This document shows, in pieces, positions 1-6,850 of a stretch of 13,642 bases of DNA. Under the pieces are notes generated by a model, which saw only the letters and a list, made by a program, of their open reading frames with translations, had not been told where the DNA came from and did not search any database. Numbering within the stretch: position 1 is the first letter of the stretch; each line of letters starts with the position of its first letter. Origin of the DNA: Pseudomonadota bacterium (GTDB taxonomy: Bacteria; Pseudomonadota; Alphaproteobacteria; Rhizobiales; Xanthobacteraceae); NCBI GenBank assembly GCA_021779635.1, contig JAJYAH010000101.1, forward strand, positions 1 to 13,642, in the 5' to 3' direction. A program made the translations under genes and the position numbers.

Positions 1-1071
1 TCGACTGCCTGAGGTCCATCGCCGCCGACCCGTTCGACGATCCTATCTTGGAGAACACGCAGCAGCTTGGCCTGCACTTCGAGAGGCATGTCACCGATCT
101 CGTCGAGGAAGATCGTACCGCCGTTAGCTTGCTCGAACTTCCCCTTGCGGCCCCTCTTGTCGGCTCCGGTGAAGGCGCCGGCTTCGTAGCCGAAGAGTTC
201 GGATTCGACGAGGTTCGGCGGCAGCGCAGCGGCATTGACGTTGACCATCGTCTGATCGCGTCGTGGGCTGAGATAATGGAGCGCATGCGCCACCAGTTCC
301 TTTCACGTGCCGCTCTCTCCGCGGATGAGCACGGGGATTTCGAGCGAGGCGATCTTGATGATCTGCGAGCGTAGCCGCTGCACGGCCCTGCTGCTTCCGA
401 TGACGGCCTCCAGGCCGTAGGCGCGGGATTTGAGGGTCTCGGTCTCGCGCTTGTAGAATTCGAGCTCGCCCTCCAGCGCGCGCACCCGCCGACTAAGCTC
501 GTCGACCTGCTGCAGTCCTTTGAACATGATCCGGCCGAGGGCACCCAGCACCTTTCCATCGCGCTTGATGGGGATGCGGGACACCACTCTGTCTCCGCCG
601 CGCATGCGCTGGATTTTGCCGACCTCGGCCTTGCCCGTGGCCACGATCTCAGGCAGTCGCGTGTTGTCGATGACGGTCTCGACCGGGCGTCCGTTTCCTT
701 CGCCGGCCTTCAGCCCGAAAAACGCTTCGTGGATCGGAGAAATGTAGACGATCTTGGCCTTGTCATCGACGATCGTCATGGCGTCGAACGGATCCGTCAG
801 CCCAGGAGAAATCGACGCTGCCGATGAAGCTGAGAAGTGCGTCGCCCGGCGTTTCGCTGAGAACGAGCATCTCTCCGGACCCGGCCGGAGTGACCAGCAC
901 CACGTAGATCTTGCGATCGAGATTCAGCGTTGTGATGCGCCGCTCGCGGGCCTCGGTCTGCGGTCAACGAATTCAGACGTGGATCGGGGCCCACGCCGAC
1001 CGAAGCGATTACACGAGCCGCAGCGTCGTGAGAGGCACACCGGCAATCGTGGCGGTAATCGGATTAGGCAT
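1..1071 (-). pseudogene. Broken sigma54 enhancer-binding regulator (EBP1), cut by the window edge
   Basis: This is a decayed paralogue of the intact EBP at 11568-13220, about two thirds identical by eye in the readable part. Reading leftwards from an ATG at 1071, the N-terminal region, PAS-like domain, coiled linker and start of the AAA+ domain can be followed only by changing frame. One switch lies near 1010 and one near 960 (about 14 bp missing relative to the paralogue). A third, at 800/801, lacks exactly 17 bp. An in-frame TGA at 303-305 then replaces the Gly codon of the Walker A motif (GESGTGKE reads GESGT-stop-KE). Beyond it the frame stays open to the edge, through GAFTGA-region and Walker B-region sequence up to 'ERVGGD'. 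Such proteins normally couple ATP hydrolysis to opening of sigma54 promoters; this one cannot. The assigned start is uncertain because its GAGGAA abuts the ATG. Confidence 0.88.
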
Positions 1072-1078
1072 TTCCTCA

Positions 1079-1097
1079 GTGTCCTTGTTGAGGACAC
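1079..1097. promoter_or_regulatory. 19-bp palindromic operator, probable EBP upstream activating site (site 1)
   Basis: The sequence GTGTCCTTGTTGAGGACAC has perfect 7-bp inverted arms around a 5-bp spacer. Its centre is about 135 bp upstream of the -24/-12 promoter at 1221, a usual distance for an enhancer of a sigma54 activator. Related 19-bp sequences lie just to its right and upstream of the intact EBP gene. It also lies 8 bp upstream of the EBP1 start, so it could have served autoregulation. Binding by the EBP is inferred. Confidence 0.7.
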
Positions 1098-1116
1098 GTG
1101 AGCACAGTGAGGACGC
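1098..1116. promoter_or_regulatory. Degenerate second copy of the 19-bp operator (site 2)
   Basis: GTGAGCACAGTGAGGACGC abuts site 1 with no gap and matches it at 12 of 19 positions, mainly in the TGAGGAC right arm and the GTG left end. Enhancers for NtrC-family proteins often occur as adjacent weak and strong sites that favour oligomerisation. Its function is inferred. Confidence 0.45.
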
Positions 1117-1130
1117 CGCTTCAAGAAAAC

Positions 1131-1149
1131 TTGCCGCTTCTGAGGACAC
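1131..1149. promoter_or_regulatory. Degenerate third copy of the 19-bp operator (site 3)
   Basis: TTGCCGCTTCTGAGGACAC matches site 1 at 13 of 19 positions. The right arm TGAGGACAC is perfect and the left arm is poor. It lies 14 bp after site 2 and about 70 bp upstream of the -24 element of the promoter at 1221. Confidence 0.4.
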
Positions 1150-1220
1150 AAATTCAAGAGGCTCGAAAGGCTACCCCTCCAAAACAAGGAGTTCCCGACC
1201 GAGGAGCAGCAGCGGCGAAA

Positions 1221-1236
1221 TGGCACGGGTGTTGCT
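1221..1236 (+). promoter_or_regulatory. Sigma54 (-24/-12) promoter 1
   Basis: TGGCACGGGTGTTGCT fits the RpoN consensus: GG at 1222-1223, GC at 1234-1235, with the required 10 bp between them. Transcription would begin near 1247, about 30 bp before the ATG of the ligase remnant at 1278. The operator-like sites at 1079-1149 lie upstream. It now drives a broken ligase gene, with possible read-through into the solute-binding protein gene. Confidence 0.87.
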
Positions 1237-1277
1237 CATGTCTGGATAGCAGCAACGCCCATGAAGGCAGTTTTCGA

Positions 1278-1937
1278 ATGCTGCATTGCGAGATAGGGAT
1301 GAAACCGTACTTAACTCTCCATCACCCTGCGAGCGCGCAGCGCTACTACAGCGAACGGATGTGGCGCGAAGACACCTTCTACAGTCTGCTCACCAGTCAT
1401 GCGACCGAACGGCCTGATGCCGGGGCGCTGCAGGATGCTCGCCAAGCGCTGACGTGGGGCGAGCTCAAGCGTTGGACCGACGGCGTCGCAGCCGATCTGC
1501 GCGAGTACGGGCTGGTCGGCGGCGACCGCGTGATGATGTGGTTGTCCAACCGCATCGAAGCGGTCGTCATGTTCCTCGCCTTCGCGCGTGAAGGGATCGC
1601 CTGCAACCCCTCGGTCCACAAGACCTACAGATGCGCCGAGGTCGGCGACCTTCTCAACACGCTGTCGGCGCGGGTGCTTCTGACCGAAGACGGTTGGGGG
1701 ACCGACCGTGCGACCGTCGACTACGGCTGGTTTCTATCCGGAGATCTTGGCGTCATGGACGCCAAAGGCAATCTCCGCTTCGAGGGGCGCCTCAAGGAGC
1801 TGATAATCCGGGGCGGCCGCAACATCTATCCGTCGCACTGGCTTCTTTCTTACTTATCGCGGCCATGCGGACAGCCAACGTGCGTGGCACACGCTTTGCT
1901 GACTGTCAAAAATAATGACTTCGGGAGGGTTACATGA
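1278..1937 (+). pseudogene. Internally deleted acyl-CoA ligase remnant
   Basis: This is a second, broken copy of the ligase at 3014-4654. Homology begins at the same ATG (MLHCEIGMKPY in both) and covers the first 149 residues. It then jumps in frame from 'TVDY' to 'GWFLSGDLG', equal to loss of bases 3461-4234 of the intact gene (774 bp, 258 codons). The loss removes the ATP-binding A3 motif and the A5 region. Homology continues through the A8 hinge ('NIYPSH') and stops near 1838, so the C-terminal domain with the catalytic lysine is missing. The last roughly 32 codons are unrelated sequence ending in a TGA that overlaps the next ATG. An active adenylating enzyme is excluded. The open frame extends upstream to 1098, but that stretch is promoter DNA. 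Confidence 0.9.
1885..1900 (+). promoter_or_regulatory. Sigma54 (-24/-12) promoter 2
   Basis: TGGCACACGCTTTGCT has GG at 1886-1887 and GC at 1898-1899 with 10 bp between, matching the RpoN consensus. Transcription would start near 1911, giving a leader of about 23 nt before the ATG at 1934, with GGGAGG at 1923-1928 as ribosome binding site. The solute-binding protein gene therefore has its own sigma54 promoter, just downstream of where the ligase homology ends. No clear copy of the 19-bp operator was seen close upstream. Confidence 0.85.
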
Positions 1938-2902
1938 AGAGTTGGTCGGCAATCGTTGGCGCTCTGATTCTAAACTCGCTTTCTATGGCTGTGTTGGCTG
2001 ATACGTACCCGTCAAAGCCGATACGGTTGATTATCCCATTTGCTGCGGGTGGCCCGACAGACGCGCTTGGGCGGACGTTCGCTAAGGAACTCGGCGAAGT
2101 ACTTGGACAAACAGTCGTCGTCGAGAACAGAACTGGCGCGGGCGGAAACATTGGAACGGACGTCGTCGCCAAGTCCCCTCCAGACGGCTACACGATCGGC
2201 CTCGGCACGAATGGACCGCTCGCAGGCAATGTCACGCTCTTCAAGTCGCTGCCTTATGATCCGACCACGGCATTCGCCCCAATCACCCGCATCGCGTTCG
2301 TATCGAACGTAATCGCAGTGCATCCTGGTCTGGGTGTGAAAACGCTGAGCGAACTGATTGAGCTGATTCGAAGAGAGCCCAACAAGCACAATTTCGCGCA
2401 CGGAGGCTCAGGCACTACACAGCATCTCGGCGGAGAGCTGTTTAAGTCGATGGCGCAGCTGCAGATGAGCGGTGTGGCTTATCGTGGCGAAGGGCTCGCG
2501 CTTAATGACGCTATTTCGGGTCATGTCCCGATCATCTTTTCGAGTCTTGCGACCGGCATCCCCTTCGTGCAGTCGAGTCATCTCATCGCGCTGGCGGTGA
2601 CTTCGAAGGATCGCATTCCGGCTCTCGCTAACATTCCGACGGTGGCTGAAGCTGGCCTGCCAGGGTATGTTGCAACAGCTTGGTACGCGCTGCTCGCGCC
2701 TGCCGGTACTCCACAGCAAATAGTTGAGAAGCTGAATGCCGCTTCTCGCAAGGCCATGGAGTCTCCTGGGACGAAGAAGCTTCTCGATCAAGCCGGAGCG
2801 ATTATTGCCCCAACCACACCCGGCGAGCTTAGCGAGTTCATCAAGAGTGAAATCAGTCGTTGGAAGCCAATCATTGAGATGTCCGGCGCCAAAGTCGACT
2901 GA
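1934..2902 (+). CDS. Bug/TctC-family periplasmic solute-binding protein
   Basis: The 322-residue product has an Sec signal peptide (positive N-terminus, hydrophobic stretch, likely cleavage after 'MAVLA', residue 22). The Bug signature follows: 'YPSKPIRLIIPFAAGGPTD', then 'GQTVVVENRTGAGGNIG' and the late 'GTPQQIVEKLN'. Bug proteins bind carboxylates or other small polar acids in the periplasm and feed tripartite tricarboxylate (TctAB) permeases or sensory systems. No TctA or TctB gene is in the window, so this is an orphan here. A strong Shine-Dalgarno (GGGAGG, 5 nt spacing) supports the start. It sits between two ligase copies and has a dedicated sigma54 promoter, so its ligand is probably the substrate of the downstream pathway (inference). 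Base composition looks less GC-rich by eye than the operon after 3014, which may mean separate origin. Confidence 0.93.
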   Translation: MKSWSAIVGALILNSLSMAVLADTYPSKPIRLIIPFAAGGPTDALGRTFAKELGEVLGQTVVVENRTGAGGNIGTDVVAKSPPDGYTIGLGTNGPLAGNVTLFKSLPYDPTTAFAPITRIAFVSNVIAVHPGLGVKTLSELIELIRREPNKHNFAHGGSGTTQHLGGELFKSMAQLQMSGVAYRGEGLALNDAISGHVPIIFSSLATGIPFVQSSHLIALAVTSKDRIPALANIPTVAEAGLPGYVATAWYALLAPAGTPQQIVEKLNAASRKAMESPGTKKLLDQAGAIIAPTTPGELSEFIKSEISRWKPIIEMSGAKVD

Positions 2903-2967
2903 CGAGCCAGTGGGATTTCCGCGTGTCCAACCCCTACATGTGCTCGCACTCCCGAACTTAACGGCGC

Positions 2968-2983
2968 TGGCACTTTTATTGCT
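2968..2983 (+). promoter_or_regulatory. Sigma54 (-24/-12) promoter 3, main operon promoter
   Basis: TGGCACTTTTATTGCT has GG at 2969-2970 and GC at 2981-2982 with 10 bp between, a full RpoN match. The predicted start is near 2994, about 20 nt before the ligase ATG at 3014. It lies in the 111-bp gap after the solute-binding protein gene and is the only promoter-like sequence recognised before the operon. Only a half-site (GTGTCC at 2923-2928) of the putative operator is visible nearby. Confidence 0.87.
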
Positions 2984-3013
2984 CAGGTTTTCACAAAGGG
3001 AACTTGAAGCACC

Positions 3014-4654
3014 ATGTTGCATTGCGAGATAGGGATGAAACCGTACTTAACCCTGCATCATCCTGCGAATGCGCAGCGCTACTACAGCGAGCGAATTTGG
3101 CGCGAGGACACTTTCTATAGTCTGTTGACCCGACATGCGACGGAGCAACCTGATGCCGTAGCGTTGCAGGATGCGCGCCGGGCGCTGACGTGGAGCGAGC
3201 TCAAGCGTTGGACGGACGGTGTCGCGGCAGATCTGCGCGAATACGGTTTGGGCGGTGGCGACCGTGTGATGATTTGGCTCTCGAACCGCGCGGAGGCAGT
3301 CGTTATGTTCCTGGCTTGCGTCCGCGAAGGGATCGCCTGCAATCCGTCCGTCCACAAGACCTATACATGCGCCGAGGTCGGAGAACTGCTCACGACACTT
3401 TCGGCGCGTGCGCTTCTGACCGAAGACGGTTGGGGAACCGATCGTGCGACTGTCGACTTCGATGCCGCGCTTGTCCGGATCAAAAGCCTCAAGGTCGTTT
3501 ACACTCCGAAGGCCTTTCCTGCGCCTGCGCGCAACAACACTCCGCCTTGCACGGACCCCGACAAGGTGTCCTATCTCGCGTTCACGTCTGGGACAACGGG
3601 CACGCCGAAATGCGTCATGCATTCGGACAACACGCTGCTCGCGAATGCGCGGGACCTGGTAGCCGATTGGAAGCGCGGCCCCGAGACGGTGATCCTGTCT
3701 CTTTCACCGCTGTCGCACCACATCGCGTGGGTGGGCGTTGCGCAGTGGCTGCTCACCGGCGGGCGGTTCGTGACAGCCGACCCGCCAGAAGGCATGAGTC
3801 GCATTGACTGGATCGAGACGACGGGCGCCAACTACGTGCTCGGTGTCCCGACCCACGCGATGGACATCCTCGGAGAGCAGCAGGAAGCCGGTATCGAGAG
3901 GCTCGGCTCCGTCGAGGCGTTCTACATGGCCGGGGCGCCGATCCCGCCGAGCGTGGCGGCCGCGTTCGTGAGCCAGGGCATCAAGCCGCAGAACGTCTAC
4001 GGCATGACGGAGAACTCCTCGCATCAGTACACGCACCCGGACGACGATGCCGAGACCATCGTCAATACATGCGGACGGGGTGGGCGATCCTACGAAGTGA
4101 AGTTGTTCGATCCGGCCGATCCGGACAAGGAAGTCGCTCCCGGCGAGGTCGGTCATATCGGTGGGAGGGGCGCTGCATTGATGCTCGGATATCTGGGCAA
4201 CCAGACGGCAACCGAAGGAAGCTTCAACAGCGATGGCTGGTTTCTATCCGGAGATCTTGGCGTCATGGACGCCAAGGGCAATCTCCGCATCGAGGGGCGC
4301 CTCAAGGACCTGATAATCCGGGGCGGCCACAACATCTATCCGTCGCATATCGAGGCGATGGCCGTCCGCCATCCCGAGGCGGGCCGCGTAGCCGCTTTCC
4401 CTGTGTCGGACGACCGGTTGGGCGAGCGGGTGTGCATCGCGGTGTCAGGCACGGTCGAGGCGACCGACCTGATAGATCACCTCCGTCGCGAGGGTCTCTC
4501 CAAGTACGACATGCCAGAATACTTCCTACGCGTGAGCGAATTTCCTCTGACGGCCAGCGGTAAAATCCTCAAGCGCGAACTGGTGCTTCAGGTGCAGCGC
4601 AAGCAACTGCAACCCCAGCCGGTACGCACGACGATCCCAGTACGCAGCGCGTGA
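3014..4654 (+). CDS. AMP-forming acyl-CoA ligase (alicyclic or aromatic acid type)
   Basis: The 546-residue product has the length and motifs of the ANL adenylating superfamily: phosphate-binding A3 loop at 191-200 (TSGTTGTPKC), A5 'VYGMTEN' at 328-334, A7 'SGD' at 412-414, A8 hinge at 429-445 ('GRLKDLIIRGGHN'), and the catalytic lysine K517 in 'TASGKILKREL'. It would activate a carboxylic acid with ATP and CoA in the cytoplasm, giving AMP and pyrophosphate. The usual Gly after 'TPK' is Cys200, which is atypical. Overall it resembles cyclohexanecarboxylate/benzoate-type ligases, but substrate cannot be read from sequence. The start matches that of the duplicated copy at 1278; an ATG at 3035 is an alternative. 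It is first in the operon behind sigma54 promoter 3, and its stop overlaps a GTG of the next reading frame. Confidence 0.93.
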   Translation: MLHCEIGMKPYLTLHHPANAQRYYSERIWREDTFYSLLTRHATEQPDAVALQDARRALTWSELKRWTDGVAADLREYGLGGGDRVMIWLSNRAEAVVMFLACVREGIACNPSVHKTYTCAEVGELLTTLSARALLTEDGWGTDRATVDFDAALVRIKSLKVVYTPKAFPAPARNNTPPCTDPDKVSYLAFTSGTTGTPKCVMHSDNTLLANARDLVADWKRGPETVILSLSPLSHHIAWVGVAQWLLTGGRFVTADPPEGMSRIDWIETTGANYVLGVPTHAMDILGEQQEAGIERLGSVEAFYMAGAPIPPSVAAAFVSQGIKPQNVYGMTENSSHQYTHPDDDAETIVNTCGRGGRSYEVKLFDPADPDKEVAPGEVGHIGGRGAALMLGYLGNQTATEGSFNSDGWFLSGDLGVMDAKGNLRIEGRLKDLIIRGGHNIYPSHIEAMAVRHPEAGRVAAFPVSDDRLGERVCIAVSGTVEATDLIDHLRREGLSKYDMPEYFLRVSEFPLTASGKILKRELVLQVQRKQLQPQPVRTTIPVRSA

Positions 4655-4683
4655 TCGAAAAAGATCAAGAAAAGCTGAACCAC

Positions 4684-5796
4684 ATGCGTCCTCTTGAAGA
4701 CATCCGCGTCATCGACTTCAGCACGCTTCTGCCGGGTCCCTTCGCAAGCCTGATGCTTGCGGAGGCTGGCGCCCAAGTCGTGAAGATCGAGCGGCCCGGC
4801 CGGGGCGACGAGATGCGGAGCTACGTGCCGAAATTCGGCGAAGACAGCGTCAATTTCGCGCTGCTCAACGCCGGCAAGCAGAGCATCGCCATCGACCTCA
4901 AGGCGCGCGATGCCGTGGAACGGCTGTGTCCTCTGATTGCGGAAGCCGACATCGTGATCGAGCAGTTTCGGCCCGGGGTAATGGACCGGCTAGGTCTGGG
5001 ATATGCGGCTCTCAGGGAGATCAACTCTCGCCTAATCTATTGCGCCATCAGCGGTTGGGGACAGAATGGTCCGAAGGCGATGGTCGCGGCGCACGACCTC
5101 AACTATCTCGCCGAGTCAGGAATTCTCGGATTGAGCGTAGGCGCCGATGGGGCACCGCTGATCCCGCCGGTGTTGATCGCTGATCTCGCCGGTGGCGCTT
5201 ATCCCGCAGTGACCAATATCTTGCTGGCGTTGCGCCGGCGCGACAAGAGCGGCGAGGGGGCCTATCTCGACGTCTCGATGGGCGAGAACCTGCTGACGCT
5301 GGCCTATTGGGGGCTCGGCAGCGGCTTCGCGGCGGACGAATGGCCAGGCGGCAGCGACGCGCTGGTGACCGGCGGCAGCCCACGATACCAGATCTACCGC
5401 ACGTCGGACAACCGCCATCTCGCCGTCGCGCCGATCGAAGACAAGTTTTGGGACAACTTCTGTTCGACGATCGGCCTCGCTCCCGCAATGCGTGCTCCGG
5501 AAGCGGACGAAGGCGAAGCAATCGACGCGGTCGGCGAGATCATCGCGACGAAGACCGCAGCCGAGTGGACGTCGATCTTCGCGGGCAAGGACGTGTGCTG
5601 CTCGATCGTTGCTAGTCTGAAGGATGCGGTCGCGGATCCTCATGTCGCCGCGCGCGGGCTGCTGTCGCGCAAAATCATGGTCGAAGGGCGCTCGATCCCA
5701 GCGCTGCCGGTACCGTTAAGCGAGCAATTCCGTGGTTCGAACGAATCCACACCACCGCGTCTCGGCGCGGATACCGCCAAGATCCTAGCGAACTAG
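4684..5796 (+). CDS. CaiB/BaiF family protein, alpha-methylacyl-CoA racemase-like
   Basis: The product (370 residues from this ATG) opens with the family pattern 'MRPLEDIRVIDFSTLLPGPFA' (residues 1-21), then 'VVKIERPG'. Members are either class III CoA-transferases or alpha-methylacyl-CoA racemases. His137 in 'AAHDLNYL' and Asp167 in 'LIADLAGG' align with the His126/Asp156 acid-base pair of the Mycobacterium racemase MCR, which favours racemisation at the alpha carbon of a CoA thioester. A transferase role is not excluded. A GTG at 4651 overlapping the ligase stop would add 11 residues; I chose 4684 because the family starts there. It follows the ligase directly, so it probably handles the ligase product. 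A related gene lies at the right edge of the window on the other strand. Confidence 0.88.
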   Translation: MRPLEDIRVIDFSTLLPGPFASLMLAEAGAQVVKIERPGRGDEMRSYVPKFGEDSVNFALLNAGKQSIAIDLKARDAVERLCPLIAEADIVIEQFRPGVMDRLGLGYAALREINSRLIYCAISGWGQNGPKAMVAAHDLNYLAESGILGLSVGADGAPLIPPVLIADLAGGAYPAVTNILLALRRRDKSGEGAYLDVSMGENLLTLAYWGLGSGFAADEWPGGSDALVTGGSPRYQIYRTSDNRHLAVAPIEDKFWDNFCSTIGLAPAMRAPEADEGEAIDAVGEIIATKTAAEWTSIFAGKDVCCSIVASLKDAVADPHVAARGLLSRKIMVEGRSIPALPVPLSEQFRGSNESTPPRLGADTAKILAN

Positions 5797-5806
5797 GACG
5801 ATCCGG

Positions 5807-6034
5807 ATGCGAGCTTTTCAGGTCGTCGTGCACGGCGAGCCATCAAGTCTTCGGTGCAACGAATTCCCGGACGTCGCGCCCAGCGGCGACCAGATCCGCA
5901 TCGGAGTCCGTGCGGCTGGCATCAATTTCTCGGACGTGTTGGTGGTCTCTGGCAAAAATCAAGTGCTGCCCAAGCTTCCCCGTTTCGGCGAACACAAGGA
6001 CGCCGTGCTCCGCTATCTGCCCGACGGTCTCTGA
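5807..6034 (+). pseudogene. Remnant of a zinc-type NAD(P)H:quinone oxidoreductase
   Basis: Only 75 residues are encoded. The first 55 or so look like the GroES-like N-terminal domain of quinone oxidoreductases of the medium-chain dehydrogenase family ('RIGVRAAGINFSDVLVVSGK'). These are normally about 320-340 residues, with a Rossmann domain that is absent here. The short tail after 'KLPRF' does not continue the family and may be the joined end of the original gene or unrelated sequence. It starts 10 nt after the racemase-like gene and is followed by the crotonase gene, so the deletion is internal to the operon and leaves downstream genes intact. A functional short protein is unlikely. Confidence 0.7.
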
Positions 6035-6067
6035 AACCAACAAACCCACTGGAAAAGGAAACTCCCC

Positions 6068-6847
6068 ATGGCCTTCAGCACCATCCTGTACGAAGAAGAC
6101 GGCCCGATCGGCACCCTCACGCTGAACCGCCCCGACGACGGCAACATGTTTACCGTCGACATGTGTCACGAGATCCGTGAATGCATCAACGAGATCCGCC
6201 GCGAGACGCGCACGCGCGTGATCGTCATCACCGGCGCGGGCGACAGGTTCTTCTGCATCGGCGGCCGCAAAGAAGGCATGGAAAAGACCATGCTGTATGC
6301 CGGCGTGCTCCCGACCCTCGAGATGTACGAATCCATCGACCGGCTGCAGAAGCCGGTGATCGCCAGCGTCAACGGCTTTGCGGTCGGCGGCGGCAACGTG
6401 CTGCAGGTGGTCTGCGATCTCACGATCGCCAAGGAAAGCGCGGTCTTCCGGCAGGTTGGTCCGATGATGGGATCGTTCGATGCGGGTTACGGCACCTGGT
6501 ATCTCGAAGACCTCGTCGGCAAGAAGAAGGCCAAAGATATGTGGTTCCGCAACCCCAAGATCTCTGCTGCCGAAGCGCTTGAGATCGGACTGATCAACAA
6601 GGTCGTGCCCGACGACAAGCTGAAGGAAGAAACCCGCAAGTTCGCGATGGAAGTCGCCGAGCGCGGTCCGTTCGCGCTGGCTTCGATCAAGGGAGCGTTC
6701 AACGCACGGCATGGCGGCGTGTCCGGTCTGGCCCGCATTTCGCACGATCTCCTGCTGCGGCCTTATCTCGAAACCGATGAAAGCCACGAATTGTCATCAT
6801 CCTTCGCCGAGAAGCGAAAGCCGGACACCAGCAAGTTCGGGAAGTAG
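6068..6847 (+). CDS. BadI/MenB-like crotonase, probable ring-opening 2-ketocycloalkane-carboxyl-CoA hydrolase
   Basis: The 259-residue crotonase-fold protein lacks both glutamates of enoyl-CoA hydratases. It has 'GGGNVLQVVCDLTI' (107-120) and 'QVGPMMGSFDAGYGTWYL' (129-146). These are the signatures of 1,4-dihydroxynaphthoyl-CoA synthase (MenB) and of BadI, which hydrolyses 2-ketocyclohexanecarboxyl-CoA to pimeloyl-CoA. Asp138 matches the conserved MenB catalytic aspartate, and Gly131 the glycine of the bicarbonate-dependent MenB type. The oxyanion loop 'FFCIGG' and C-terminal 'EKRKPDTSKF' also fit. Menaquinone synthesis is unlikely because no men genes adjoin it, while an acyl-CoA dehydrogenase, a hydratase and an SDR do. 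I infer hydrolytic opening of a beta-keto alicyclic CoA thioester. AAGGAAA lies 8-9 nt before the ATG. The next gene starts 3 nt after its stop. Confidence 0.85.
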   Translation: MAFSTILYEEDGPIGTLTLNRPDDGNMFTVDMCHEIRECINEIRRETRTRVIVITGAGDRFFCIGGRKEGMEKTMLYAGVLPTLEMYESIDRLQKPVIASVNGFAVGGGNVLQVVCDLTIAKESAVFRQVGPMMGSFDAGYGTWYLEDLVGKKKAKDMWFRNPKISAAEALEIGLINKVVPDDKLKEETRKFAMEVAERGPFALASIKGAFNARHGGVSGLARISHDLLLRPYLETDESHELSSSFAEKRKPDTSKFGK

Positions 6848-6850
6848 CCG

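Noticed and set aside
48..747. Plus-strand open frames over 48-374 and 520-747
   Set aside because: They are antisense shadows of the EBP1 homology region and resemble no family.
1150..1220. IHF site between operators and promoter 1
   Set aside because: Such sites are common at sigma54 promoters, but I found no convincing match to the IHF consensus here.
1231..1256. Inverted repeat GTTGCT ... AGCAAC
   Set aside because: The left arm is the -12 element itself and precedes the predicted transcript start, so no hairpin can form in the RNA. Probably chance.
1098..1277. N-terminal extension of the ligase remnant frame
   Set aside because: The frame is open, but the stretch holds the operator copies and the sigma54 promoter and has no resemblance to the ligase. 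Homology to the intact copy starts at 1278.
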